A model generated the notes under the pieces. The model did no database searches. It was not told the DNA's origin and was given only the letters and a program-made list of their open reading frames with translations. A stretch of DNA of 64,000 bases, from the NCBI GenBank assembly GCA_015066635.1, contig SVOA01000003.1:62001-126000 (forward strand), read 5' to 3'. The translations under genes were made by a program, and so were the position numbers. Numbering within the stretch: the first letter of the stretch is position 1; every line of letters begins with the position of its first letter. The stretch comes from Oscillospiraceae bacterium (GTDB taxonomy: Bacteria > Bacillota > Clostridia > Oscillospirales > Acutalibacteraceae). This document shows positions 16,389 to 25,125 of the stretch, piece by piece.

Positions 16389-17491
16389 TATTTACTCTCC
16401 CCCTTACCGTTTCTGAATTTAACCTTATAGTTTATAAAGAATTCACTGCCTATAATGAAGAAGATGATTATGCCCGTAATAATGTCCGAGAAGGAATCGT
16501 TAAGTCCGAAAACCGTAGCGATTTCAATAGCGCCCTTCTGAAGGAATACTATAAGGAACGAGGTTAAAATCATATAAAGCGGATTGAACTTCGCAAGCCA
16601 CGATACCATAACAGCTGTAAATCCGCGTCCTGCGGCTGTATCCTTGGTAAGAGTATGGTCAGTACCCGAAACAAGAAGCACACCCGTAAGACCGCACAGA
16701 GCTCCCGAAAGAAGCACCGTTCTGATAATAACTTTTTTTACATTTATACCTATATATTTTGCCGTATTTTCACTCTCGCCTACTACGGAGATTTCATAAC
16801 CGTGCTTGCTGTATTTAAGATAAATATAAATAACAACGGTTAAAACGGCAACTATGACGATATTTATAAGATATTTCTGACCGAAAAGGTCGGGAAGCCA
16901 GCCCGCCTTGGTCGGCTCGTTGATAACGCCTATAGTACCCGAGCCTTTGGGAACTGACCAGACATAAGCAAAATATGAAACTATCTGAATCGCAATATAG
17001 TTCATCATAAGCGTAAACAGAGTTTCGTTTGTATTCCAAATCGCCTTAAATACGGAGGGAATAAGAGCCCAAACGGCACCTGCTATCATACTTACGACAA
17101 AAATCATGGGAATCAGAATATACGGCGGAAGCTTACTGCCGAGCAATATCATACAAGCCGTTGTCGCAAGTCCTCCGATAAGCACCTGTCCCTCTGCTCC
17201 GAGGTTCCAGAATTTCATCCTGAAAGCAGGAGTAACCGCAAGCGAAACGCACAGAAGAACAGCAACATTCTGCATAAGACTCCATACGCGTCTTGTTGAA
17301 CCTACTGCGCCTTTAATCATTGTGATATAAATATTCAGCGGATTTTCACCCGTAAAAAATATTATTATAAGCGCGCAGACTAAAAGAGAGGCAACGATAG
17401 CGGCAATTCTGATTGCCCATGAGTGCCAGTTCGGCAAAGCATCGCGCTTAACAATATGCATTAAAGGCTCTTTGGTTACGCTTTTACTCAC
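16388..17491 (-). CDS. BMP-type ABC transporter permease, first subunit (NupP/YufP-like)
   Basis: Partner permease of 367 residues. It has a cytoplasmic N-terminus, a first helix at about 28-48, and the coupling segment KYSKHGYEISVVGESENTAKYIGINV (about 225-250), equivalent to the second permease's AVGENP region. It starts at GTG eight bases or so after GGAGGTGAG, and its GTGA overlaps the ATPase stop by four bases. That arrangement indicates translational coupling. Together with the other permease it forms the membrane channel for the lipoprotein-delivered substrate. Confidence 0.88.
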   Translation of the reverse strand: MSKSVTKEPLMHIVKRDALPNWHSWAIRIAAIVASLLVCALIIIFFTGENPLNIYITMIKGAVGSTRRVWSLMQNVAVLLCVSLAVTPAFRMKFWNLGAEGQVLIGGLATTACMILLGSKLPPYILIPMIFVVSMIAGAVWALIPSVFKAIWNTNETLFTLMMNYIAIQIVSYFAYVWSVPKGSGTIGVINEPTKAGWLPDLFGQKYLINIVIVAVLTVVIYIYLKYSKHGYEISVVGESENTAKYIGINVKKVIIRTVLLSGALCGLTGVLLVSGTDHTLTKDTAAGRGFTAVMVSWLAKFNPLYMILTSFLIVFLQKGAIEIATVFGLNDSFSDIITGIIIFFIIGSEFFINYKVKFRNGKGESK

Positions 17492-19020
17492 TTTGCCTCA
17501 CCTCCATGTCCCTTAGTCATAAGAAGTCCGATTTCTTCTTTCTTTGCCGTTCTGCCGTCAACAATTCCCGTAACAGCTCCGCCGCAAATAACAAGTATTC
17601 TGTCGCAAAGCTCAATGAGAACGTCAAGGTCCTCGCCGACAAATATAACGGCTACGCCTTTTTCCTTCTGCTCATTGAGAAGATTGTATATCGTATATGA
17701 GGAGTTGATGTCAAGTCCTCTGACGGGATAAGCAGCCATCAGAACTGTCGGAGAGGATGCGATTTCCCTGCCGACAAGTACCTTCTGAACATTACCGCCC
17801 GAAAGTTTACGGACGGGAGTTTTTGCATCAGGCGTAACGACCTGCAAATCATCAATAATCTTATTTGCAAGTTCCTTGGGTTTCTTTCTTTCAAGAAACA
17901 CCGATTTACCCTTTTTATAGCTTCTGAGCATCATATTATCAATGATGTCCATATTGCCGACAAGTCCCATACCGAGACGGTCCTCGGGAACAAATGAAAG
18001 TCTTACGCCGAGGTTTCTTATCTGCATGGGAGTTTTATCCTTTAAATCTTCCTGCGCATTTGTTTTGGGGTTATTGTAAAGAATTTCTCCACCGCTGATT
18101 TTCTGCAGTCCTGCGATTGCCTCAAGCAATTCTCTCTGTCCGCTTCCCGAAATTCCTGCTATGCCGAGTATCTCGCCCGATTTTGCGGTAAATGAAATAT
18201 CGTGAAGTACCTGAACGCCCTCTTTGCTATACAGGTCGACACCCTTGACTATAAGTCTGTCAACAGAATTTTGAGGCTCGCTGCGTTCAATATCAAGACT
18301 TATCTTTGCGCCTACCATCATTTCGGTAAGAGTTGCCTCGTCTGCTTCGGCAGTATTGATAGTGCCTATATACTCGCCTTTACGCAGAACAGATACTCTG
18401 TCGGAAATCTCAAGAACCTCGTGAAGCTTATGCGTGATAATTATGATGGACTTGCCGTCCTCGCGCATTTTGCGTAAAACATTAAAAAGCTTCTGTGTTT
18501 CCTGAGGTGTAAGAACTGCTGTTGGCTCATCAAGTATAAGTATATCAGCGCCCTTGTAAAGCGCTTTGACTATCTCAACCGTCTGCTTTTCGGAAACAGA
18601 CATCTCGTAAATCTTTTTTTCAAGATCTATTTCAAAGCCGTATTTTTCACAGGTCTCCTTAATTTTCTTTTTTGAAGCTTTTATATCGTATTTACCGTCG
18701 GTAATGCCGAGAACAATATTTTCAACTGCGTTAAAAACGTCAACAAGCTTGAAATGTTGATGAATCATTCCGATTTTAAGGTCAAGAGCATCTTTCGGAG
18801 AAGAAATATTGACTTCCTTCCCGTCTATAAAAATATGACCTTCATCGGGGTAATAGATACCCGCAAGCATATTCATAAGTGTAGTTTTACCGCTGCCGTT
18901 TTCGCCGAGAATTGAAAGTATTTCGCCTCGCATAACAACAAGGTCAACGTCCTTGTTGGCAACAATATGACCGAATACTTTGGTAATTCCCTTTAACTCG
19001 ATGGCAGGAATACTGCTCAT
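17488..19020 (-). CDS. BMP-type ABC transporter ATPase with two nucleotide-binding domains
   Basis: A 510-residue tandem ATPase that powers the importer. Domain 1 carries Walker A GENGSGKTT (39-47), Q-loop, and Walker B ILILDEPTAVL. Its signature is diverged (MSVSEKQ). Domain 2 has a degenerate Walker A GISGSGQRE, a canonical LSGGNVQK signature and MAAYPVRGLD in place of Walker B. This split of one active and one degenerate site is usual for sugar/nucleoside ABC ATPases. GGGGAGG precedes the ATG. A strong hairpin-plus-T element sits between it and the BMP gene, so transporter genes probably receive less transcript than the binding protein. Confidence 0.9.
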   Translation of the reverse strand: MSSIPAIELKGITKVFGHIVANKDVDLVVMRGEILSILGENGSGKTTLMNMLAGIYYPDEGHIFIDGKEVNISSPKDALDLKIGMIHQHFKLVDVFNAVENIVLGITDGKYDIKASKKKIKETCEKYGFEIDLEKKIYEMSVSEKQTVEIVKALYKGADILILDEPTAVLTPQETQKLFNVLRKMREDGKSIIIITHKLHEVLEISDRVSVLRKGEYIGTINTAEADEATLTEMMVGAKISLDIERSEPQNSVDRLIVKGVDLYSKEGVQVLHDISFTAKSGEILGIAGISGSGQRELLEAIAGLQKISGGEILYNNPKTNAQEDLKDKTPMQIRNLGVRLSFVPEDRLGMGLVGNMDIIDNMMLRSYKKGKSVFLERKKPKELANKIIDDLQVVTPDAKTPVRKLSGGNVQKVLVGREIASSPTVLMAAYPVRGLDINSSYTIYNLLNEQKEKGVAVIFVGEDLDVLIELCDRILVICGGAVTGIVDGRTAKKEEIGLLMTKGHGGEAK

Positions 19021-19084
19021 AAACGCTTACCTCCCCACTTTATTATTTATAAAAATCATCCCGATAAAAATAACTTTTATAAAT

Positions 19085-19128
19085 ACTAAAAAAAGAAAAG
19101 TCAGCGGGACAACACTGGGTTGCCCCGC
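19085..19128 (-). terminator. intra-operon terminator/attenuator after the BMP lipoprotein gene
   Basis: Minus-strand GCGGGGCAAC pairs with GTTGTCCCGC (one G-U) around CCAGT and is followed by TGACTTTTCTTTTTTT. It lies 26 bases after the lipoprotein stop and 65 bases before the ATPase start, so it probably lets the binding protein be made in excess. Confidence 0.75.
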
Positions 19129-19153
19129 CTTATTAAATTTAAGTTATCTTAAA

Positions 19154-20371
19154 TTAGAACTTCTCGTTAAGAAGTGTGATGCCGTCGATTCTTACATCAA
19201 AGTAAGGAGCTGAACGGAAGTTTGACTCGCTGAAAGCACCGTCAACGATAACTTCTGTATCGGGTGTGTATTCAGCATCGGAATCAACGTCAGCCTTGTA
19301 AGATGCAAGCTCTGCGCCGTCAACTGTGAAGGTCTTGATGTCGAATACCTTAACAGTACCTGCCTCGATAGCAGCCTTAACTTCATCAATCTTAGCCTGA
19401 GTGCCTGCTGCAGCAGCCTTCTCGTTGATATCTGTAAGAACTACAGAACCTGTTGCGATAGTGCCTGTCCAGTCGGTATCAATAGCTTTGCCGTCGTTAA
19501 CGCAGCCGATAATGTACTCGAAGTAGGGCTCCCAGTTGATTCTGGAAGAAACGATGAATGTGTTGGGGCACTGTTCAGCTGTGCTGCCGTTGTAAGAAAC
19601 ATCGGGAACACCTGCTGTTTCACAAGCTGTGGGAGCGCCCATTGAGTCAGCGTGCTGGCTGATAAGGTTACATCCGTCATTGATAAGAAGAGTAGCAGCC
19701 TCTTTCTCAGCTGTCTCATCATACCATGAACCTGTGAACTGAACTTCCATGGTAACGGTCGGGCAAATTGAACGAGCGCCAAGGAAGAATGATGTATAAC
19801 CTGAAATAACCTCTGCATAAGTGAAAGCGCCGACATAACCTATCTTAGCATTGTCAGCAGTTACTTTCTTACCGTTAATCTCTGTGCCGTTCTCAATCAT
19901 TTCGTTGAGCTTAAGACCTGCAGCTACGCCTGCAAGATATCTGCCCTCGTAGATTGAAGCGAAAGCGTTGTGATAGTTTGCAAGATTTTCTGTGTGAGCC
20001 TTTGTACCTGTAGCGTGGCAGAACTGAACCTCGGGATACTCCTTAGCAGCCTGAATCATGAAATCTTCATGACCGAAAGAGTCTGCAAATACGATGTTGC
20101 AGCCCTGGTCTGCAAGGTCAGCAGCAGCTTCATAGCACTCACTGCTCTCAGGAATGTTAGTCTTGATAATGTACTCAACGCCTAACTTTTCACAAGCAGC
20201 CTTAGCACCGTTAAGGAAGTTAAGGTCATAAGTTGAGTTCTCATCGTGAAGGAAGATAAAGCCAACCTTTACCTTAGAAGCATTTTCGCCGCCGTTATTG
20301 CCGCATGCTGCGAAAGCACCGATCATGGCAATAACAAGTACAACAGCCATTACTTTAAGAAACTTTTTCAT
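19154..20371 (-). CDS. BMP family substrate-binding lipoprotein
   Basis: Extracellular binding protein of the importer, 405 residues. The N-terminus MKKFLKVMAVVLVIAMIGAFAACGN is a lipoprotein signal with the lipid-anchored Cys at 23. The mature part matches the Med/PnrA (BMP) family: VGFIFLHDENSTYDLNFLNGAKAACEKLG, an internal GCNIVFADSFGHED, KIGYVGAFTYAEVISGYTSFFLGA and ISQHADSMGAPTACE. Known members bind purine nucleosides (PnrA, BmpA). With xpt directly upstream, a purine nucleoside or base is the likely ligand here; this is inference. Ribosome site TGGAGG. It is second in the operon. Confidence 0.9.
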   Translation of the reverse strand: MKKFLKVMAVVLVIAMIGAFAACGNNGGENASKVKVGFIFLHDENSTYDLNFLNGAKAACEKLGVEYIIKTNIPESSECYEAAADLADQGCNIVFADSFGHEDFMIQAAKEYPEVQFCHATGTKAHTENLANYHNAFASIYEGRYLAGVAAGLKLNEMIENGTEINGKKVTADNAKIGYVGAFTYAEVISGYTSFFLGARSICPTVTMEVQFTGSWYDETAEKEAATLLINDGCNLISQHADSMGAPTACETAGVPDVSYNGSTAEQCPNTFIVSSRINWEPYFEYIIGCVNDGKAIDTDWTGTIATGSVVLTDINEKAAAAGTQAKIDEVKAAIEAGTVKVFDIKTFTVDGAELASYKADVDSDAEYTPDTEVIVDGAFSESNFRSAPYFDVRIDGITLLNEKF

Positions 20372-20431
20372 TTTTTGACCTCCAAAAAATAAATTTTATA
20401 TTTTACAAAGCATCCGCTTCGTATAAATAAC

Positions 20432-21013
20432 TCAGTTACGGAAAAGTATCTCCCCTGTTTCGTCGTTCATACTGTCGATTATCGCCAGCGACTCAACCCT
20501 GATACCTTTGCCTCTTATCAATTCGCCTCCGGGCTGGAATCCCTTTTCAATAACAATGCCGGCTCCGACAACCTCTGCGCCCGCCTGTCCTATAATGTCA
20601 ATAAGACCGTTAAGCGCCGCGCCGTTGGCAAGGAAATCGTCAATAATAAGAATCTTGTCGTCCTTGTTGATATAATTCTTTGATACAATAACGGTATTTG
20701 TGTTGCCGTGCGTAAAGGAAGAAACAACGCTTGAATAAAAGTCGTCGCCTATATTGCTTGTCTTGCTCTTTTTTGCAAAAACAACGGGAACACAATTAAA
20801 AAACTGCGCAGTTACACAAGCTATTCCTATACCCGATGCCTCTATGGTAAGAATTTTTGTAACCTCGCAGTCAGAGAAAAGGCGTTTGAATTCCTTTCCG
20901 ATTTCAGTATAAAGCTGCACGTCTATGCAGTGATTAAGGAAGCTGTCAACCTTGAGGACGTTTCCCTTTTTAACAACACCGTCTTTTAAAATTTTTTGTT
21001 TAAGCAATTCCAT
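20432..21013 (-). CDS. xpt: xanthine phosphoribosyltransferase
   Basis: Converts xanthine plus PRPP to XMP, a purine salvage step. The 193-residue protein begins MELLKQKILKDGVV as in Bacillus Xpt. It has TIEASGIGIACVTAQ and the PRPP-binding motif KILIIDDFLANG (about 125-136). The C-terminus carries VIEKGFQPGG, also typical. It heads the operon xpt-BMP-ATPase-permease-permease, tying uptake to salvage. A TTGCAA/TAATAT promoter lies upstream. Unlike many Firmicute xpt genes, no purine riboswitch aptamer can be seen in the leader. The ribosome site GGGAG is rather far (12 bases) from the ATG. Confidence 0.93.
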   Translation of the reverse strand: MELLKQKILKDGVVKKGNVLKVDSFLNHCIDVQLYTEIGKEFKRLFSDCEVTKILTIEASGIGIACVTAQFFNCVPVVFAKKSKTSNIGDDFYSSVVSSFTHGNTNTVIVSKNYINKDDKILIIDDFLANGAALNGLIDIIGQAGAEVVGAGIVIEKGFQPGGELIRGKGIRVESLAIIDSMNDETGEILFRN

Positions 21014-21062
21014 AATAACAAAAAACTCCCGTGCAGATATGTGCTTTAAAAACTACAAATAT

Positions 21063-21091
21063 ATATTACTATATTTATACAAATTTTGCAA
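21063..21091 (-). promoter_or_regulatory. sigma-A promoter of the xpt operon
   Basis: Minus-strand TTGCAA and TAATAT with a 17-base spacer, 50 bases upstream of the xpt ATG. Confidence 0.6.
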
Positions 21092-21210
21092 TTGAATTCT
21101 TATATACAAAATGACTAAAATTTTATCAAAAAATCAACAAAATAAGCAATTATGAACAAATATGACAAAATAATATATACAGTAGTTAAAAAGTGTATAA
21201 CCACAACAAC

Positions 21211-21220
21211 TTGTATACAA
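21211..21220. promoter_or_regulatory. possible operator palindrome TTGTATACAA
   Basis: Perfect ten-base palindrome in the divergent xpt/GH36 promoter region. It is of the kind bound by GntR- or MarR-type dimers. The regulator is not identifiable, and AT-rich DNA can give such a site by chance. Confidence 0.3.
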
Positions 21221-21329
21221 TTACCGAAAACCGATTTTGAGTTTCAAAGCGAAACACGTTAAATCACTTATTAAAATACGCCGTAAAAAACAGGCGTAAA
21301 AATATAGTGGAAATTTCAAAAAAATATGG

Positions 21330-21360
21330 TATAATAAAGGAAAAGATTTCTAGGAGGATA
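21330..21360 (+). promoter_or_regulatory. -10 box and ribosome site of the GH36 gene
   Basis: TATAAT at 21330-21335 with only a poor -35 (GTGGAA) 17 bases upstream, which hints at activator help. TAGGAGGATA immediately precedes the ATG at 21363 and fixes the start. Confidence 0.55.
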
Positions 21361-21362
21361 TT

Positions 21363-23006
21363 ATGGAAAAGTTTTCACTGCATATTGAATACCGTGCCAA
21401 CGGTACAAATTACACCACATCCGATTTTGAGACTCCGGATTTCAAAATCGATTATACGGCATTTCAAAATCACATTGTATTAAAATTGATTCCTAAAACT
21501 GCCGTTGAGATAACCGACCTCTCGGTTACTGTCCCCTACACTTTCGGCACCAATGACAGAATCTTCCTCAATGGCTATCAGTCATGGACAGACTGCCGTG
21601 AAATGTTTGTTGACGACATTCCTCAGCATACCTCAGGACTGTCAACTCCTGTATTCAGACACACTATGCTCGGTGCTTCGGGTGCATACACCTTTACCGA
21701 GAATATTAAAACCCCCGGCGAATTCTCGGGATTTTCTTATATGTATGTAAGAAATGAAGAAAAATACGATTTGTTTGCCTCGTTGACAGAGAGAACAGGT
21801 TATACACTGTTTAAGACAAAGACCCGTTCCAATGAAATCATTATCAAAAAGGACCTTGACGGAATTGTTATAAGTGAAGAATATGAGGTACTTAACATCG
21901 CTCAGTTCAGCGGCGATGAAAATGATGTATTTGATAAATGGTTTGCCGCTATCGGCGTTAAAAAGAGCGATGCAAAGCCTATGAACGGCTATACAACCTG
22001 GTATAACTATTATCCTCATATTAACGAAAAAATTGTTCACGACGACCTTGAAGCACTTTCAAAGGTTGACGCCGACATTGATATTTTCCAGATAGATGAC
22101 GGCTTCCAGACCGCAACAGGCGACTGGCTTTCCGTTGACTCGGAAAAATTCCCGAACGGAATGAAGGCAGCCGTTGAAAAGATTCATGCAAAGGATATGC
22201 TTGCAGGACTTTGGCTTGCTCCCTTCGGTGCACAGTTTACTTCAAAGCTTCTTAAGGAACATAAAGATTGGTTTATCAAGCAGCCTAACGGCAGACTTGT
22301 AAAATGCGGTCCCAACTGGGGAGGCTTCTGTGCTCTTGACATTGAAATTCCCGAAGCCAGAGAATACATCAGGCACTTCTTTGATGTTGTTCTCAACGAA
22401 TGGGGCTTTGACCTTGTTAAGCTTGACTTCCTTTATGCGGCGGCTATCATCCCCTATCACAACAAAACAAGAGGTCAGCTTATGTGTGAGGCAATGGACT
22501 TCCTGCGTGAATGTGTCGGCGACAAAAAGATTCTCGGCTGCGGCGTTCCTCTCATGCCTGCTTTCGGTAAGGTTGAATATTGCAGAATCGGCGCAGATAT
22601 GGACCTTCGTTGGTATAAACCCACCTTCTGCCACAGAGAATTTGTTTCAACCATCAATACGCTCGGAAATTCCGTATTCCGCCGTCAGCTCAACGGCAGA
22701 GCATTCCTTAACGATCCCGATGTATTCCTGCTGCGCGAGAACAATATGCACATGACATTTGAGCAGAGATGCATTATTGCAACCGTTAATAAGCTTTTCG
22801 GCAGCGTATTGTTTACATCCGATAATGTAGGCGATTACAGAGATGAGCAGATGAATAAGCTTCTTGAAGTTTTCCGTAAAGATGACATTCAGATACTCAG
22901 AGCCGAATTTCTGCCCGAAAGCAGACGTGTTCTTGACATAGACTACGTTATTAACGGAGAATTCAAGAACTTCCGTTTTGACCTTCAGCACGGTAAAATT
23001 GTTTAA
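21363..23006 (+). CDS. alpha-galactosidase-like glycoside hydrolase, family 36 (clan GH-D)
   Basis: A retaining alpha-glycosidase of 547 residues: N-terminal beta-sandwich (1-200) then a TIM barrel. Barrel motifs are IFQIDDGFQTATGDWL (242-256), LWLAPFGAQ (283-291), the nucleophile Asp in LVKLDFLYAA (355), and CRIGADMDLRW (407-417) holding the likely acid/base Asp. It is shorter than the 700-residue RafA type. Release of galactose from raffinose-family sugars or galactomannan is the likely role, though other alpha-linkages are possible. No signal peptide, so cytoplasmic. It is monocistronic, followed by a hairpin and the tRNA-Leu(CAA) unit. Confidence 0.87.
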   Translation: MEKFSLHIEYRANGTNYTTSDFETPDFKIDYTAFQNHIVLKLIPKTAVEITDLSVTVPYTFGTNDRIFLNGYQSWTDCREMFVDDIPQHTSGLSTPVFRHTMLGASGAYTFTENIKTPGEFSGFSYMYVRNEEKYDLFASLTERTGYTLFKTKTRSNEIIIKKDLDGIVISEEYEVLNIAQFSGDENDVFDKWFAAIGVKKSDAKPMNGYTTWYNYYPHINEKIVHDDLEALSKVDADIDIFQIDDGFQTATGDWLSVDSEKFPNGMKAAVEKIHAKDMLAGLWLAPFGAQFTSKLLKEHKDWFIKQPNGRLVKCGPNWGGFCALDIEIPEAREYIRHFFDVVLNEWGFDLVKLDFLYAAAIIPYHNKTRGQLMCEAMDFLRECVGDKKILGCGVPLMPAFGKVEYCRIGADMDLRWYKPTFCHREFVSTINTLGNSVFRRQLNGRAFLNDPDVFLLRENNMHMTFEQRCIIATVNKLFGSVLFTSDNVGDYRDEQMNKLLEVFRKDDIQILRAEFLPESRRVLDIDYVINGEFKNFRFDLQHGKIV

Positions 23007-23014
23007 TGTAATAA

Positions 23015-23043
23015 TATACCCCCGAGCGTATCGGGGGTATAAT
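23015..23043 (+). terminator. terminator of the GH36 gene
   Basis: TACCCCCGA and TCGGGGGTA form a nine-pair stem around GCGTA. The following TAATTCTG is a weak T-tract, so termination may be incomplete. Confidence 0.6.
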
Positions 23044-23052
23044 TCTGCTTTG

Positions 23053-23080
23053 TTGACAAAAGCGGATTTTTGTGTATAAT
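23053..23080 (+). promoter_or_regulatory. promoter of tRNA-Leu(CAA)
   Basis: Perfect TTGACA and TATAAT hexamers with a 16-base spacer, 18 bases before the tRNA. Confidence 0.85.
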
Positions 23081-23098
23081 AATCATTGTTGTAAATTT

Positions 23099-23185
23099 GC
23101 CGGTGTGATGGAATTGGCAGACGTGCTGGACTCAAAATCCAGTGGTGGCGACACCGTACCGGTTCGACCCCGGTCACCGGCACCA
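23099..23185 (+). tRNA. tRNA-Leu (anticodon CAA)
   Basis: GCCGGTG pairs with CACCGGC, followed by A and encoded CCA. The anticodon stem CTGGA/TCCAG encloses CTCAAAA, giving CAA. A long variable arm (GGTGGCGACACC region) and GGTTCGACCC T-arm complete an 87-base class II tRNA. Confidence 0.97.
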
Positions 23186-23195
23186 AAGCAAAAAA

Positions 23196-23224
23196 AGAGA
23201 ACTCAAAATGAGTTCTCTTTTTTA
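23196..23224. terminator. bidirectional terminator of tRNA-Leu(CAA) and the GPH symporter gene
   Basis: AGAGAACTCA and TGAGTTCTCT pair around AAA, with an A run before and a T run after. Confidence 0.88.
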
Positions 23225-23236
23225 TATTATTCTCTG

Positions 23237-25108
23237 TTATTCGTTGTTTTCATCAGCACTGTTCTGTGCCCTCTTGGCAATAAGCTCGTCAAGAATTCTT
23301 GTGTGTTCCTTATCGGAAAGAGCATATTTCAATGTGGGAATAGCTGCAAGAGCCATACCGATTGCAGGCGGAATTGCAACAAGGAAGAAAATTGCAGCTG
23401 CAAATTTACCGTCATTGTATGTCTTGAAGTTATCGCCGTTTATAAGTGCGTTGTTAAGAAGCGCAATATTTTTATCCGAGAAGCCGACAAATGCGTAAAC
23501 AGCACCGGAAATAAGCGATGCTATACCGGCTGAAAGCTTTGTAATAAAGCTCTGACCGGAGAAGAATACTCCGTCAGGACGGATGCCGTTATTATACTCC
23601 TCATAGTCAACACAGTCTGCAATCATAACTGACTGAAGAACATTCAGCGAGCCCATTGAAGCGCCTGCCATAAAGAAGAGTATACTCATAACTATCATAC
23701 CGAACCATGTTACAAGACCGTCAGCTGTTCCTCTGCGGTAAAGCATATAGAAGATGAATATAAAAGCAAACGGAATTGCACCGACAAGTGTAAAGAAGTT
23801 GTAAAGAGACTTCTTTTCAAACTTGCCGATAAGCTTCGGAACGAAGAGCGGGAATCCGATCATACCGCCGAAGAGTCCGACAACAAGGATAACTATTTTA
23901 AGTACAAGGCTAACATTAAGTGCATTATCAACAAAGAGTGTTGCGCCGATATCGTTATTAAAGAAGTAATACATAATAAGAGTCATGGCAACGATACCGA
24001 GAAGCTGAATCGGGCTTCTTAAAATACCGGAAATAAGAATCTGACGGAAAGGCTTGTTTCCGAACATAATCTTGAAGTTTTCCTTAATGGTATATGTTTT
24101 CTCATTTGCAGTCGAAACCTTTTCCTTAACGGAAACACCGGCAAACTCAAAGAGAATTGATGCAAACAATGTCATTATAATAGCAAGGGCAATATATGCT
24201 GCACGAAGCGAATGTGCCTCGTCCATACCCTGTGCTTTGAATATACCCTGAAGCGAAGGAGCTATCATGGTAAACAAAGTACCAATCATACCGACATTGG
24301 CAACGGCACGGGCAAGAGTGAGAACTTTTGCACGGTCATTCTGATCCTCTGTCATAAGGGAAGTAACACCCCAAAGCGGAATATCGCCGATGGTGTATGT
24401 CATACCCCAAAGTACGTAAGAAATAGCAGCCCATGCAATGATGATAGCAGCTTTTCCTCCGGTCTTTTTAACGAAACCGAGCTCGCTCTGGAATTCCTGA
24501 AGAATAGTCTCCGCAAGAGCTGTATCGGTTAACGGAGCTTTATCATCAGCCGTATAAATCATGACTTCATTCTTGATAATGTTGTTATTCTCATCAACAA
24601 GAATCTTACCCGAATCATCCTTCTGATAATCCCATGAGCCGTTTACAGGTACAAAATAATACTTTACACCGTTATATTCAAGCTCACGTGTAAGGTCGCT
24701 CTCAACATATTCTACATAAGAATCCTGAGCGGCAAGCTTAACATTGTGATATTCATTAGGTTCAGCGTACATTCCGTTAAGGAACGGAAGTATAGTCGTA
24801 ATAAGAATAACGCCGGGGATAAACAGAAGATAAGGCTTACATTTACCCCATTTTGTTCTCGTCTTATCGACGATTGAACCCATCATCGGGTCATTAATTG
24901 CGTCCCATACTCTTGCAAGAGCAAAAATAAGTGAGCAGGCTATTGCAGGGATAAAGATAACGCTCTGAAAATAGAACGCAAGTCCCGTTGCAATAATGTT
25001 GTAAATAATGTTCTGTCCCGCAAGTCCCGTAAGGTAGCCGGCAAGCTCCTTTTTAGTATAGGTGTTGTGGGCGACTGCAGTTGCTGCAGCAGCTATTTTT
25101 TTACTCAT
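23237..25108 (-). CDS. GPH-family (MelB/LacS/XynB-type) sugar:cation symporter with large external insert
   Basis: A 623-residue transporter of the glycoside-pentoside-hexuronide family. The signature between helices 2 and 3 is DAINDPMMGSIVDKTRTKWGKCKPY (69-93). About twelve helices follow the MFS plan. A polar stretch of about 100 residues (about 114-217: YVEYVESDLTRELEYNG, VNGSWDYQKDDSGKILVD, and on) interrupts helices 3 and 4. By MelB topology it lies outside the cell, and most relatives lack it. The tail KRAQNSADENNE is acidic and lacks the LacS IIA domain. The sugar is unknown; nearby glycosidases suggest galactosides, arabinosides or xylosides. RBS GGAAGG. Confidence 0.87.
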   Translation of the reverse strand: MSKKIAAAATAVAHNTYTKKELAGYLTGLAGQNIIYNIIATGLAFYFQSVIFIPAIACSLIFALARVWDAINDPMMGSIVDKTRTKWGKCKPYLLFIPGVILITTILPFLNGMYAEPNEYHNVKLAAQDSYVEYVESDLTRELEYNGVKYYFVPVNGSWDYQKDDSGKILVDENNNIIKNEVMIYTADDKAPLTDTALAETILQEFQSELGFVKKTGGKAAIIIAWAAISYVLWGMTYTIGDIPLWGVTSLMTEDQNDRAKVLTLARAVANVGMIGTLFTMIAPSLQGIFKAQGMDEAHSLRAAYIALAIIMTLFASILFEFAGVSVKEKVSTANEKTYTIKENFKIMFGNKPFRQILISGILRSPIQLLGIVAMTLIMYYFFNNDIGATLFVDNALNVSLVLKIVILVVGLFGGMIGFPLFVPKLIGKFEKKSLYNFFTLVGAIPFAFIFIFYMLYRRGTADGLVTWFGMIVMSILFFMAGASMGSLNVLQSVMIADCVDYEEYNNGIRPDGVFFSGQSFITKLSAGIASLISGAVYAFVGFSDKNIALLNNALINGDNFKTYNDGKFAAAIFFLVAIPPAIGMALAAIPTLKYALSDKEHTRILDELIAKRAQNSADENNE

Positions 25109-25125
25109 TTTAACCTTCCTTTACG

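Larger units (their letters stand above)
21014..21362. other. divergent 349-base intergenic region between xpt and the GH36 gene
   Basis: AT-rich spacer with promoters on both strands and three small symmetric elements. These are the palindrome TTGTATACAA at 21211-21220, GTTTC-AAAGC-GAAAC at 21241-21255, and a TACGCC/GGCGTA stem with a ten-base loop at 21277-21298. No open frame of note and no purine riboswitch core was seen. Confidence 0.6.

Noticed and set aside
21014-21100. Purine riboswitch in the xpt leader
   Set aside because: The conserved aptamer loops and three-helix pattern could not be found, and the leader is too short.
22647-23533. ORFs reading VTGVEPVRCRHHWILSPARLPIPSHR and GVMELADVLDSKSSGGDTVPVRPRSPAP
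   Set aside because: Both are the tRNA-Leu(CAA) gene read on opposite strands.
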